Source: DATKGN01 sp964385705 (GTDB lineage Bacteria; Patescibacteriota; Microgenomatia; UBA10105; UBA927). From it: 20,806 nucleotides of DNA. This document shows positions 5,514 to 13,436 of this stretch, in pieces; within the stretch, counting starts at the first letter, position 1; each line of letters begins with the position of its first letter. The notes beneath the pieces are model-generated. The model saw only the letters and a list, made by a program, of their open reading frames with translations. It did no database searches and was not told the origin of the DNA. Location: contig CAYLQG010000012.1 in the NCBI GenBank assembly GCA_964385705.1, positions 1-20,806 of the forward strand. The letters are read 5' to 3'. Both the position numbers and the translations under genes were made by a program.

Positions 5514-8056
5514 ATCACGTACCGCTGGTAAAAGAAGTGTTTTGCAGTCTCAACGATGGCGAAATAGCAGATGACGATGCCGGCCAGGGCCACATAAAAC
5601 ACCGGCGGCGGGATGACGAATGAAAAGAGCCGCGCGAGCGGTGAAAACGGAAGTAATAAGGCTAGGGCGACAACGCTATATAGCCCGACGGCAAATAAGG
5701 GGCTCGGGTGGCTCCGAAAGAACGGAACAATCGCGGTTCTGATGCTGAAGATGATGAGCGTCTGCGTCACGAGCGACTCAAGGAACCATCCTGTCTGAAA
5801 AAGGGCAGGCGTTGCACGGAAAAGAGAGAGTAATAAGAGGAATGTGATGCAGTCGAAGAGCGAACTGATAGGCCCGAACACCAGCATAAACCGCTTGACC
5901 GATTCGATGTCCCACTTCTTGGGCTTAATAATCGCCTCATGATCCACCCGGTCGCTTGCCAGGAACAATTGGGATAAGTCATAGAGAAGGTCGTTAAATA
6001 ATATCTGCGTCGGAAGCATCGGCAAAAATGGCAAAAACATGGAGGCGATTGCGACACTCACCATATTGCCGAAATTACTCGACGTGCCCATCATGATGTA
6101 TTTCATCACGTTGGCGAAGGTTTTCCTCCCTTCAAGAACTCCGTCAATTAAGACGTGGAGATCTTTATGAAGGAGAATGATGTCCGCTGATTCTTTCGCG
6201 ACGTCAACAGCATTATTTACCGATATGCCGATATCGCCGGCGCGTAAGGACGGGGCATCATTCACTCCGTCTCCCAAGAATCCTACAACATGGCCGCACG
6301 TGCGAAGCGCACTGATTACCCGCTTCTTTGACTCAGGGTTGAGCCTCGCGAAAATCGTGACGCCCTCTACGGCCCGCACGAGCGCCGTATCATCAAGCCG
6401 GTCAACATCACTTCCGAGTAATGTACCGCTGACGGGAAGCGATAATTCACTGCACACTTTTTGAGTCACAAGCTCATTGTCCCCGGTCAATATTTTTATC
6501 GCGATCCCCCGCTCTTCAAGAAGTTTAAGAGACAGCTTAACGCTTTTTTTCGGCGGATCGAGGAATGCGAGAAGTCCGACAAATGTCAATTCGCCTTCAT
6601 CCACAGCTCCATATTTTTTCTGTGTTGCGATATCGCGGTATGCAACCGCTATGACGCGGAACCCGTCCGATGCAAGAGCATTGAGGCGCTTATGAAGTTT
6701 CTGCTTCAATTCATCCGAGAGCACCCGCACCACTGACCCTTCTTTCACAGTCCGGCAGTGAAGGAGTATCGGCTCAGGCGCTCCTTTGGTTATAAGCAAC
6801 GTTTTTTGTTGATGGGAAAGGACAACGGACATCCGCTTTCGGTAAAAATCAAACGGAATTTCAAAAAGTTTCTTATAACCCCCTACCGCTACCGACTGTT
6901 TTCCGCGATCGATCACCGCTTTTTCAATAGGGTTATCCATGGAAGATTGGAAACGGCTCACAAGATATCCGTAGGAAAGCACCGAATCGTCAGTTTTTCC
7001 CAACACGTTTTCATATAGCATAAGCTTAATTGCATTTTCCGTAAGCGTGCCTGTTTTATCCGTGCAAAGCACATCCATGCTCCCGAAATTTTCTATCGCA
7101 GGCAGATGCTTCACGATAACGCCTTTACTGGCCATCCGGATGGCGCCCTTGGAAAGATTAATCGTGACGATAAGAGGGAGGAGTTCCGGTGCAAATCCGA
7201 CGGCAAGCGCAAGGACGAAGAGGAGCGATCCCAGGAAATTATGTTCGATGGCCACGTGCGCCAAAAATACGATCGGACCGATGAACAAAACAAGCTTCAT
7301 AAGCAAATAGCCATAGTTTGTGAGGCCTTTTTCAAAATCCGTTTTTTCGCGTGCGCCGACCAGTGATTTGGCTATTTTTCCGAGTTCGGTCCCGCCGGCA
7401 GTTTCAATGACAAGCATCGTCCCCTCTCCGCTTACGACATGCGTCCCCATGAATACACAATTCACCCGCTCGGATACACCGGCGCCTGCCTCAACTTTTG
7501 CGTCGAACCGTTTGTGCTGAGGATACGATTCGCCGGTTAACGTCGACTGGTCAATCATCAGGTGCTCACTCTCAAGAAGTTTCCCGTCAGCCGGTACGAT
7601 ATCTCCGGTTGACAAAAACACGATATCACCACGAACGATATGGGAAAAAGGAATCTCTTTTTTCACATCGTCGTGGATGACGGTCGCCGTAAGGGAGACG
7701 CTTTTCTTCAATTTGTCGGCCGCATTCTCAGCTTCATGCTCCTGATAAGAATCCAGAGCAACGCTGATAAGCGTAATGACCAGTATGATGAAAAAATCCG
7801 AAACCTGTCCGAGAACTGCCGAAAGGGCTCCAGCGATAAGAAGAAGAATGATAAGCGGATTCACTAATTTTGAAATCAGTCGCTGGAAAATAGTCAGCGT
7901 TTTCTTTTGTGCAAGTTCATTAGGTCCAAATTCTTTGAGACGCCGGTGCGCTTCCTCAATTGATAAGCCCTTTGAAGTACTCCTGAGTGAGCTAAGGAGT
8001 GACTCGTTGGTCGCCCCCCACCACGATCGGAGAATTTCGGATGAGTAATCTGCCAT
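5510..8056 (-). CDS. mgtA: P-type ATPase of the Mg2+ importer MgtA/MgtB type (P3B)
   Basis: An 848-residue integral membrane ATPase. Seen: actuator motif TGES (174-177), phosphorylation motif DKTGT with Asp333, nucleotide-domain KGAPE, and hinge motif GDGVNDAPSLR. The ion-site helix reads AVGFAPELLPLIVT (about 285-298), close to the MgtA/MgtB pattern AVGLTPEMLPMIV, and the C-terminal half contains FNDLLYDLSQLFLASDRVD, which matches the LNNLLYD.SQ...D.VD pattern of the same subgroup. These two segments favour Mg2+ over Ca2+ or K+/Na+ pumps, although transport direction and ion are not proven. Length is a little under the usual ~900. Stand-alone gene: 41 nt after the 196-residue orphan gene on the same strand. 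No mgtL-like leader or M-box is visible in that short gap. Confidence 0.9.
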   Translation of the reverse strand: MADYSSEILRSWWGATNESLLSSLRSTSKGLSIEEAHRRLKEFGPNELAQKKTLTIFQRLISKLVNPLIILLLIAGALSAVLGQVSDFFIILVITLISVALDSYQEHEAENAADKLKKSVSLTATVIHDDVKKEIPFSHIVRGDIVFLSTGDIVPADGKLLESEHLMIDQSTLTGESYPQHKRFDAKVEAGAGVSERVNCVFMGTHVVSGEGTMLVIETAGGTELGKIAKSLVGAREKTDFEKGLTNYGYLLMKLVLFIGPIVFLAHVAIEHNFLGSLLFVLALAVGFAPELLPLIVTINLSKGAIRMASKGVIVKHLPAIENFGSMDVLCTDKTGTLTENAIKLMLYENVLGKTDDSVLSYGYLVSRFQSSMDNPIEKAVIDRGKQSVAVGGYKKLFEIPFDFYRKRMSVVLSHQQKTLLITKGAPEPILLHCRTVKEGSVVRVLSDELKQKLHKRLNALASDGFRVIAVAYRDIATQKKYGAVDEGELTFVGLLAFLDPPKKSVKLSLKLLEERGIAIKILTGDNELVTQKVCSELSLPVSGTLLGSDVDRLDDTALVRAVEGVTIFARLNPESKKRVISALRTCGHVVGFLGDGVNDAPSLRAGDIGISVNNAVDVAKESADIILLHKDLHVLIDGVLEGRKTFANVMKYIMMGTSSNFGNMVSVAIASMFLPFLPMLPTQILFNDLLYDLSQLFLASDRVDHEAIIKPKKWDIESVKRFMLVFGPISSLFDCITFLLLLSLFRATPALFQTGWFLESLVTQTLIIFSIRTAIVPFFRSHPSPLFAVGLYSVVALALLLPFSPLARLFSFVIPPPVFYVALAGIVICYFAIVETAKHFFYQRYVI

Positions 8057-8097
8057 ACACTCATCGTAGTCAGTTTAAAAGGAGATTGCAATGAAGA

Positions 8098-8688
8098 TTA
8101 AAGGTGACAATTCACCGCTTCTACGATTTCGCCACTTCCGTCCTTTACCCCGGATCGCAACATCACAATGCTAAAAGCATTCGAATGCGATGAAAGTGGA
8201 TCGGATTGATACGTTGCAACCCGCACTATGGTAGCATGCATTTCCCCGGTACGTACCCTGCTCATATTATTGATCTCACCATCCTGAACTGCAAATAAAA
8301 ATTGCTCCCATTCAGATTCTTTTTCCAGATTCAAAATAGCTGTGTTACCATCGAAAATATGCAAATCATCGCTTTTTAATGAGGTCACCTCTGATTTGCG
8401 GCCGACAAGGAATATCGGAAGAGAAATTTCGCGGGTAACAATGATTGCAACGGCAAGCGGATCATCGGGACCAGTCACATCCTGTAAGTGTTCTACCTCT
8501 CTACGGTCCGTCGTATCCCAAATAGTGTCTTTTGTCATATCGACTAACAGGGTAATAATTTTCTTTGAGAGATCTTCGTCTATCGGCTTAATTTCACCTT
8601 TGTTTTTTGGAAGCGAGAATGCTTCCGCCATATATTTCGAGCGCAATTCGGTGACTTCATAGCTGAGTGATAATTTCTCTAATACCAT
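8098..8688 (-). CDS. Uncharacterised 196-residue protein
   Basis: Not recognised. A soluble, acidic protein without signal peptide or membrane helices. The N-terminus is helical (MVLEKLSLSYEVTELRSKYM), followed by a predicted alternating alpha/beta body (LAVAIIVTREISLPIFLVGRK, then HIFDGNTAILNLEKESEWEQF), and a C-terminal strand-rich end. No catalytic motif stands out. It is one of the few genes in the window with a clear Shine-Dalgarno (AGGAGAT, 7 nt before the ATG), and it has its own promoter at 8714-8742. That promoter and the fragment behind it duplicate the region in front of the 476-residue gene, so the two orphan genes share an origin of their control region. Confidence 0.75.
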   Translation of the reverse strand: MVLEKLSLSYEVTELRSKYMAEAFSLPKNKGEIKPIDEDLSKKIITLLVDMTKDTIWDTTDRREVEHLQDVTGPDDPLAVAIIVTREISLPIFLVGRKSEVTSLKSDDLHIFDGNTAILNLEKESEWEQFLFAVQDGEINNMSRVRTGEMHATIVRVATYQSDPLSSHSNAFSIVMLRSGVKDGSGEIVEAVNCHL

Positions 8689-8713
8689 GGTTTATCTCCT
8701 AAACAGTAACGGT

Positions 8714-8742
8714 ATTCTATTATAGGATTATTCTTACGTCAA
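8714..8742 (-). promoter_or_regulatory. Promoter of the 196-residue orphan gene (copy A of a duplicated promoter)
   Basis: Minus-strand TTGACG (8737-8742), 17-nt spacer, TAGAAT (8714-8719). A TATAAT hexamer also lies nearer the -35 but at poor spacing. The predicted start leaves a leader of about 20 nt containing the Shine-Dalgarno. The same TTGACG box follows the methyltransferase tail at 10436-10441. Confidence 0.6.
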
Positions 8743-8813
8743 CTTAACTGCGCGCACCGCCAAAAACAGAGGAAACTCGCTTCTACTTCTGTTTTCCATT
8801 TTTTGAGGCTTTG
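8734..8813 (-). pseudogene. Duplicated 3' end of the methyltransferase gene (copy A)
   Basis: The core 8762-8813 matches 10463-10513 inside the methyltransferase gene with two substitutions and one extra A in an A-run. Read in frame after the A-run it encodes MENRSRSEFPLFLAV and runs to a TAA at 8734-8736, against MENRSRNEFPLFLAL in the intact gene. Homology stops at 8813; further upstream the frame does not resemble the methyltransferase. The extra A breaks the frame at the SKM junction. This is a non-functional gene tail left by duplication or recombination. Confidence 0.8.
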
Positions 8814-8972
8814 TACTCTATGGTTCTCAAAATCCCATTCTGCTTTCGGTATACGTAATGACTCTTACACCGAATAGTCTTCTTGATCACAGGCAAAGAG
8901 AGAAAGCCATGTCGAAATTCTACTACCTGGCATAGATCTATCGTAAAGTGGTTATATGGGGATTGCAACGAA
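8814..8972. other. Intergenic debris without a recognisable gene
   Basis: This stretch sits between the duplicated methyltransferase tail and the stop of the 476-residue gene. A 61-codon minus-strand frame crosses it (from 8968), but it has no promoter or ribosome site, contains the REP-like repeat, and matches no family I know. I see nothing else here besides the repeat at 8910-8935. Confidence 0.5.
8910..8935. repeat. Third copy of the REP-like arm
   Basis: These 26 bases are identical to 3976-4001 in reverse orientation, beginning TGTCGAAATTC and ending CTGGCATAG. No facing partner arm is visible within a few hundred bases, so it appears to be a single half-element. It lies in the degraded gap next to the methyltransferase tail duplication. 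Confidence 0.8.
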
Positions 8973-10403
8973 CTACTGTGGCTTGTCTATTTTCCAGCAA
9001 TATACCTGCGGCTCAAATTGTGGGGTCGAATTATCACCGTCGGATTTCATATTCATATGCACCCGCCATCCGAGTTGAATGGTTTGATTATCGTGAGTAT
9101 ACGTTCCTTGAACATCCGGGCTAACATTCCCTTGTGATTCGTTTGCAGAAAAACCTGAAATCCATTGTTGTATTTCTTCCGGTAAGGGAAATATTTTCCG
9201 CACCTCATCATTGATCATACTCCATGGCATACGCCCTAATACAATCGATGGTATATGATCTTCGATGGCATATGGATATGTGAATCGGTGTGTAATGGCA
9301 TCACTCGTTTCATTTAATCGGTTAAATAAATTTTTCGGAACTTCCTTTTGTATAAATTCTAATTGCAATTCCGCTTGCTGATCATAAAATTTACTTGTCC
9401 GTGTCCCCTGAATATGAATGGTCTTATCATCAGACCATGTAAATCCTACCGTATACAATCCATCTTTCGACACCAGTTTCAATAAATGAATATCACTTTG
9501 ATCATGATCCTCTGGGGTTATATCGTGATAATCATCGGCATGTTGATCCGTAAACCCCTTCACCAGTTTTTCCGACAACTGATAGGTCAATGCAAATTCC
9601 TCGGAGAAGAAATTCGCTTCATCTTGTTTGGCGGTAAGACTAGGGAGCAAAAGTTCGATCGCGCGTTGAATAATGTGTGCATCCACATGTTCCTGTTCGG
9701 CGACGACGAGATCCTTCCGTAAACGGTTTGAAAACTCAAATCCGACAGGATGGACGGTAAATTCATATGAAAATGTCCCTGTGTTTGTCGTAATGGCGCG
9801 GTCTTCCTCTTTCTCTCTGCGTCTAAATAAAATGACCTGCATGGATAATTCCTGAGTGAGCGGAAGGTCGTATCTTGTCAGGTGTGTGGCCTCGGTGGAT
9901 GGCACCTGTGAAAATTGTTCCGATGGATTAATAGCATGACCTTCAAGGCGCATTTGCACGAGTTTTTTTAACGCGAGTGACGCGACCAGTGGTGTTGCGG
10001 TATCGGCGGAAAACTCACTTTTTATCATAACGCCATGTTCTGCGAACATAGGACGAAAGAAACCAATATCTTTCAGTCGGTCGTCGTACTTTTGCATGAC
10101 GGAGGTAAGTTCACTGTCTCCTGTGTGACGTTGTATATACATCGGATAGAGTAAATCCTGCTCGAAAGCCTGCGCAACGGACTCGGCAGTGAGTAAAAGC
10201 TTAAGAGCATCTACATCCTCAGCGCTTTCATTTAATCCCCGCCAGTCGAAACCTTTCAGGGCGTCTGCGGTAACAAACGGCGCCCATTTGAGCGCGTCCG
10301 AGACGAGATCGTCGACCCGAAATCCAATTTGCGCTTCAGGAGTGGCTTTTGCATAGTCAGCCTTACCGTGATGGCTAGGAGGCGTGATTTCAGAGAAATT
10401 CAT
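8973..10403 (-). CDS. Uncharacterised 476-residue protein
   Basis: Not recognised. A soluble acidic protein without signal peptide or transmembrane segment. The N-terminal half is mainly helical (for example EDVDALKLLLTAESVAQAFEQDLLYPMYIQ), the middle has strand-like stretches with charged turns (LSMQVILFRRREKEEDRAITTNTGTFSYEF begins near residue 190), and the C-terminal third again alternates strands and helices, ending with YCWKIDKPQ. It is His- and Asp-rich around residues 290-310 (DQHADDYHDITPEDHDQSD), which might bind metal. A strong promoter lies directly in front. The gene is bracketed by two copies of the methyltransferase 3' tail, so it may have been inserted as a cassette between that gene and the 196-residue gene. 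Confidence 0.78.
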   Translation of the reverse strand: MNFSEITPPSHHGKADYAKATPEAQIGFRVDDLVSDALKWAPFVTADALKGFDWRGLNESAEDVDALKLLLTAESVAQAFEQDLLYPMYIQRHTGDSELTSVMQKYDDRLKDIGFFRPMFAEHGVMIKSEFSADTATPLVASLALKKLVQMRLEGHAINPSEQFSQVPSTEATHLTRYDLPLTQELSMQVILFRRREKEEDRAITTNTGTFSYEFTVHPVGFEFSNRLRKDLVVAEQEHVDAHIIQRAIELLLPSLTAKQDEANFFSEEFALTYQLSEKLVKGFTDQHADDYHDITPEDHDQSDIHLLKLVSKDGLYTVGFTWSDDKTIHIQGTRTSKFYDQQAELQLEFIQKEVPKNLFNRLNETSDAITHRFTYPYAIEDHIPSIVLGRMPWSMINDEVRKIFPLPEEIQQWISGFSANESQGNVSPDVQGTYTHDNQTIQLGWRVHMNMKSDGDNSTPQFEPQVYCWKIDKPQ

Positions 10404-10412
10404 AGGTGCATA

Positions 10413-10441
10413 ATTATACTATAGGTTTAAAACCACGTCAA
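10413..10441 (-). promoter_or_regulatory. Strong promoter of the 476-residue gene (copy B), near-leaderless
   Basis: Minus-strand TTGACG (10436-10441), exactly 17 nt, TATAAT (10413-10418), then 9 nt to the ATG at 10403. The -35 overlaps the TGA stop of the methyltransferase gene. No Shine-Dalgarno exists in the 9-nt gap, and a start about 7 nt after the -10 leaves 2 nt or fewer of leader. Confidence 0.72.
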
Positions 10442-11223
10442 ATCTTTGCGGCACTTAAAGCTAAAAACAGAGGAAACTCGTTCCTACTTCTGTTTTCCAT
10501 TTTTGAGGCTTTGCCTTCAGACTCTTTATCGCTCGTCCACTCCTCCATCGCATCAATAACAAAGCCGTGTTTGACCAATAATGCAACATAGTAGCTGATC
10601 GGTTGGTGGAAAGTCCACGTCACGGGCGATTTTTCTATACCAGGGTGCGTGGTGATCGGGATTTTGAGCGGCGACATATATATATTCACCCGCCGGTACT
10701 GGAGTTTATTCCCTTCATCTATCCCCCAGCTCGACTGTCTCGGAATTCTGAATGCCGGATGATTTAAGACCATAACGAATTTTCCCTTGGGCAACAGATA
10801 TTTTGAAATGTTAGAGATAACCGCGTCTTCATCTTCAATATTTTGAAGTGCCAGAATTATGGCAGCTTCTGTGAACGATGAACTATGAACCATGAACTCT
10901 TTTGTCGCATCGCTAACGAGATATGTGTGATTCGGGTCACGATCCAGCCGTTTTGCTTCCTCAATAAGAGCCGTGGAGATATCAAAACCGGTGTAGTGTA
11001 TCCCTTTCGGAATCGACCGCCCTAACACACCCTGTCCGCACGCTGCGTCTAAGAGACGAGAGTTTTTATCGAGAGACAACAACCGTAACACTCCCGGGAT
11101 GACGACGTGCTGGTGATAATAATGCCCCTTGTCGGAAACCAGCTTGTTGTACCATTTGGCAACCGGTTGCCAGGAGGTCCGGTGCAGCTCATGTGATCCG
11201 CGATTGAACTGGTTATTACTCAT
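10438..11223 (-). CDS. Class I SAM-dependent methyltransferase
   Basis: A 261-residue Rossmann-fold methyltransferase. Motif I LLDAACGQGVLG (57-68) binds S-adenosylmethionine, the acidic residue after strand 2 is Asp81 in YTGFDIS, and VSDAT (about 103-107) corresponds to the adenine-contact region. The downstream part (VLNHPAFRIPRQSSWGID) is a conserved-looking insertion that probably shapes the acceptor pocket; the acceptor itself is unknown. Small-molecule methylation is more likely than rRNA modification because there is no RNA-binding add-on, but that is inference. The gene is divergent from the membrane glycosyltransferase. Its last ~17 codons are duplicated at 8734-8813. A TATAAA 7 nt before the ATG suggests another leaderless start. 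Confidence 0.87.
   Translation of the reverse strand: MSNNQFNRGSHELHRTSWQPVAKWYNKLVSDKGHYYHQHVVIPGVLRLLSLDKNSRLLDAACGQGVLGRSIPKGIHYTGFDISTALIEEAKRLDRDPNHTYLVSDATKEFMVHSSSFTEAAIILALQNIEDEDAVISNISKYLLPKGKFVMVLNHPAFRIPRQSSWGIDEGNKLQYRRVNIYMSPLKIPITTHPGIEKSPVTWTFHQPISYYVALLVKHGFVIDAMEEWTSDKESEGKASKMENRSRNEFPLFLALSAAKI
10463..10513. repeat. Methyltransferase-tail direct repeat (copy B, inside the intact gene)
   Basis: Partner of 8762-8813: 51 bases here against 52 there, two substitutions and one indel, same orientation, about 1.7 kb apart. The repeats bracket the 476-residue gene. The linked promoter -35 box (TTGACG) lies at a similar distance beyond both copies (21 and 19 nt). Confidence 0.85.
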
Positions 11224-11257
11224 ATCTAAATTTATAATGACCGCTATCTGTCCTCTT

Positions 11258-11286
11258 GTGTCCTATTATATGATATTGACGGACAC
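11258..11286. promoter_or_regulatory. Inverted repeat GTGTCC/GGACAC in a divergent intergenic region
   Basis: GTGTCC (11258-11263) and GGACAC (11281-11286) form a 6-bp inverted repeat with a 17-nt AT-rich centre, just before the glycosyltransferase ATG. The centre holds TATTAT and TATGAT hexamers on the plus strand and TATAAT on the minus strand. It may be an operator for one or both divergent genes. No convincing -35 box is visible for either direction. Confidence 0.3.
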
Positions 11287-11287
11287 T

Positions 11288-12727
11288 ATGAAAAAAATAA
11301 TCGATTCCAACTGGTTTATCCCGATTCTGTTATTAAGTAATTTTCTCGTGCGGCTTCATTTTCTACTGATCCCTGCCCATCTTGACGAACCGTTTTATTT
11401 TCTTGAAGCCGAACATATCGCGAAGAATGCAATGAATCCCTTCATTAACTTCTCGGCTTATAAACCACCGGTCATCTATATTGTGCCCGTGCTCCTAGAT
11501 AAATTAGTCTTCCCGTCAATCGCTTGGGGACGCCTCACGGCCTACCTATTCTCATCCCTTGCGCTCGGCTTCATATATAAATTAGCGGAATTACTGTCAA
11601 ATCACCGCGTGGCAACGCTTTCAACGGTGCTGGTTTTTCTATTTCCTTTATTTATGGTGCAGAGTCTTTTTTTTGTAGATGCAATCGCATTCACCGCTCT
11701 TTTTTTGGGAACACTCTATTACTTTTTCTCCGATAAGCTCCTCCCCTACATTATTTGTTCCGTTCTGTTATGCCTCACAAAAGAACCGGGAATTTTACTG
11801 CCGGCGATGCTCTTGATTTACACTCTTTTGTCGCCTGACCGGAATCGACGGGCGGCCGGGGCCCCACGAATCCGGTGGTTTTATCACCTCATCCCGGTCA
11901 TTCTGTTTATTGACTGGCTCATGGGGAATAAGCTTTTTCTCGGCTATTACTTTACCACGAACCTCACTCCGTATTCCCGACAGGCGGTTTTGCAAACGAT
12001 AACGACCGGTCAATATATTAGAAATCTCATCACCATTCTCGTATCCAATGCTGCGTGGCCTTTCACAGGGATCATCTTTGTTTCATTCGTTTTTTTGAGA
12101 AAATCGCTGACCAAACAAATGCAACTCATTCTTATCGTTCTTACCGCTTTTATCCTTTTTCATGCTGCAGGAGACTTTTTGCCGCGCTACGTGCTGTTCA
12201 TCTATCCTCTCCTTATCTTGATTAGCGTGCATGTTCTTAAGGCGTGGATAAAGAAGACTGCTCTGTTGGGTGCTGCCACGGTCGGCATCGGCGTACTATT
12301 CATTCTGACAAATATCTATACTTCTGTATTTGCTTCAAGGATCGGACTTGGTGACACATCATTCGCATTTATGCGGTATACACAATTGAAGATGCAGGCA
12401 ATCTCGTATATTTCAAAAAGTTACTCGGATTCCATCATCATTGATCATACGGAACTATTGGTTCCGCTCCTTACGTATTCTGAATTCGGCTATGTCACAC
12501 ATCCCATTGCATTGGCCTCCTGGGGATGCCCAACTCCTTCTTCGTCAATACAGGTATATGTTCAATGCCTCAAGCGTGAAGGATTGGCACACCTTTCACC
12601 CGGACCCCACATCGTATTTATCTATCAGTCAACTAATCCAACACCGCTTCCTGACAATCTGAAGCCAATGGCCAAATTTACCGGATATAACGCAACTGAC
12701 TATATCGAATTATCGGAATATCAATAA
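11288..12727 (+). CDS. GT-C fold membrane glycosyltransferase (GT39/ArnT-like)
   Basis: A 479-residue polytopic membrane protein. The frame opens at 11129, but that would overlap the divergent methyltransferase gene by nearly 100 bp; the ATG at 11288 gives a normal N-terminus (MKKIIDSNWFIPILLLSN), and 11270 is an alternative. Family features: a first transmembrane helix, then the first outer loop with the acidic pair Asp33-Glu34 (HLDEPFYFLEAE), where GT-C enzymes place their catalytic metal/base residues, and YKPPVIYIVPVLL resembling the conserved proline-containing segment of PMT_2 proteins. About nine to eleven hydrophobic helices follow, with a C-terminal soluble part. It likely transfers a sugar from a polyprenyl-phosphate donor to an envelope acceptor. 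The specific sugar is unknown. Confidence 0.8.
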   Translation: MKKIIDSNWFIPILLLSNFLVRLHFLLIPAHLDEPFYFLEAEHIAKNAMNPFINFSAYKPPVIYIVPVLLDKLVFPSIAWGRLTAYLFSSLALGFIYKLAELLSNHRVATLSTVLVFLFPLFMVQSLFFVDAIAFTALFLGTLYYFFSDKLLPYIICSVLLCLTKEPGILLPAMLLIYTLLSPDRNRRAAGAPRIRWFYHLIPVILFIDWLMGNKLFLGYYFTTNLTPYSRQAVLQTITTGQYIRNLITILVSNAAWPFTGIIFVSFVFLRKSLTKQMQLILIVLTAFILFHAAGDFLPRYVLFIYPLLILISVHVLKAWIKKTALLGAATVGIGVLFILTNIYTSVFASRIGLGDTSFAFMRYTQLKMQAISYISKSYSDSIIIDHTELLVPLLTYSEFGYVTHPIALASWGCPTPSSSIQVYVQCLKREGLAHLSPGPHIVFIYQSTNPTPLPDNLKPMAKFTGYNATDYIELSEYQ

Positions 12728-12732
12728 GAAGG

Positions 12733-13329
12733 TTACGCAGGAGGTAAAACAGTTACTAAAAAGTCGGGATCATCAGATAAAGGCTGAACTGCCCCTTCCG
12801 CTTTAAATGCATTCACAAACGACGGCCGCGCTTTCGCGGCAGGCCCGGTATCCGGCACGAGAATGGTCGTGAGAATGAGCGATGGTTTTCCCGGTTTCGC
12901 CTGACGCGTAGCATGAAATTCCCGTACGTAGGAAAAGACGCTGGAGATAAGACTTCTTGATAAACCCCTGCCTCTGAATTTATCAAGAACAAATATCCGC
13001 GTTCCGAAAATGGCAAAATAATCCTTCCGGTAGACATTTTTCATTGCAATAAGATCTGCAAATCCCATAACTTCCAGTGAGTCGGAACAGGATATTGCCG
13101 TCGCTACCAAACTCGTCGTATCTGAATGCAAACGGTTAGTAAATTCATGAATCCGTATCCCTTCCTCAAGTTTCAGTGCACCTTTGTGATTGCTTATCGC
13201 TTCAACATCACCAATAAGCGCCGTCTCAAACGCGTCAACATCAGCCTGGCCGAAAGGCCCGGGGCTCCGGTAATACTGATGGAGTGACTCAATGGACGGT
13301 TTCATATATGCGCGAGCACATAGTATCAT
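12733..13329 (-). CDS. GNAT-like N-acetyltransferase domain protein
   Basis: A 198-residue protein with a probable GNAT fold. The diagnostic part is the strand plus pyrophosphate loop FGTRIFVLDKFRGRGLSRSLI (starting near residue 109), matching the acetyl-CoA motif A pattern [QR]-x-x-G-x-[GA] as RGRGLS. The preceding strand (MGFADLIAM) and following helix (ISSVFSYVREF) fit. The N-terminus (about 60 residues) and C-terminal extension are not assignable, and the substrate is unknown. The start at 13329 is supported by GAGG 6 nt upstream; a second Met at residue 9 is possible. The gene converges on the glycosyltransferase with a 5-nt gap. Confidence 0.6.
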   Translation of the reverse strand: MILCARAYMKPSIESLHQYYRSPGPFGQADVDAFETALIGDVEAISNHKGALKLEEGIRIHEFTNRLHSDTTSLVATAISCSDSLEVMGFADLIAMKNVYRKDYFAIFGTRIFVLDKFRGRGLSRSLISSVFSYVREFHATRQAKPGKPSLILTTILVPDTGPAAKARPSFVNAFKAEGAVQPLSDDPDFLVTVLPPA

Positions 13330-13436
13330 ATTTAGCCTCTTGACTCAGAAAAGTTTTATCCGTACCCTAAGGCAATCACTTCTATAATCACAGAAGTCCA
13401 CTGGCGGGCTCGGGATAAATAGATCAGAATATTCAT

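Noticed and set aside
5510..8056. Calcium or cation-transporting ATPase of the P2 group
   Set aside because: The AVGFAPELLP helix and the LLYDLSQ...D.VD segment match the MgtA/MgtB subgroup better than the PEGLP/VPEGL pattern of P2 pumps.
8091..8171. Plus-strand mini-ORF starting MKIKGDNSPLL behind an AAGGAG-like site
   Set aside because: It is antisense to the end of the 196-residue gene, has only about 26 codons, no promoter, and the apparent ribosome site is the complement of the spacer before mgtA.
8783..8968. Minus-strand 61-codon frame in the intergenic gap
   Set aside because: It runs through the REP-like repeat and the frame-shifted methyltransferase tail, has no promoter or ribosome site, and shows no family resemblance.
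11129..11287. Longer glycosyltransferase start overlapping the methyltransferase gene
   Set aside because: It would overlap the divergent gene by nearly 100 bp and adds non-hydrophobic codons before the first membrane helix.
13375..13402. Terminator or operator at ACTTCT...AGAAGT before the exonuclease gene
   Set aside because: The 6-bp stem has an 8-nt loop without a T run, and the enclosed TATAAT lacks a matching -35, so no function can be supported.
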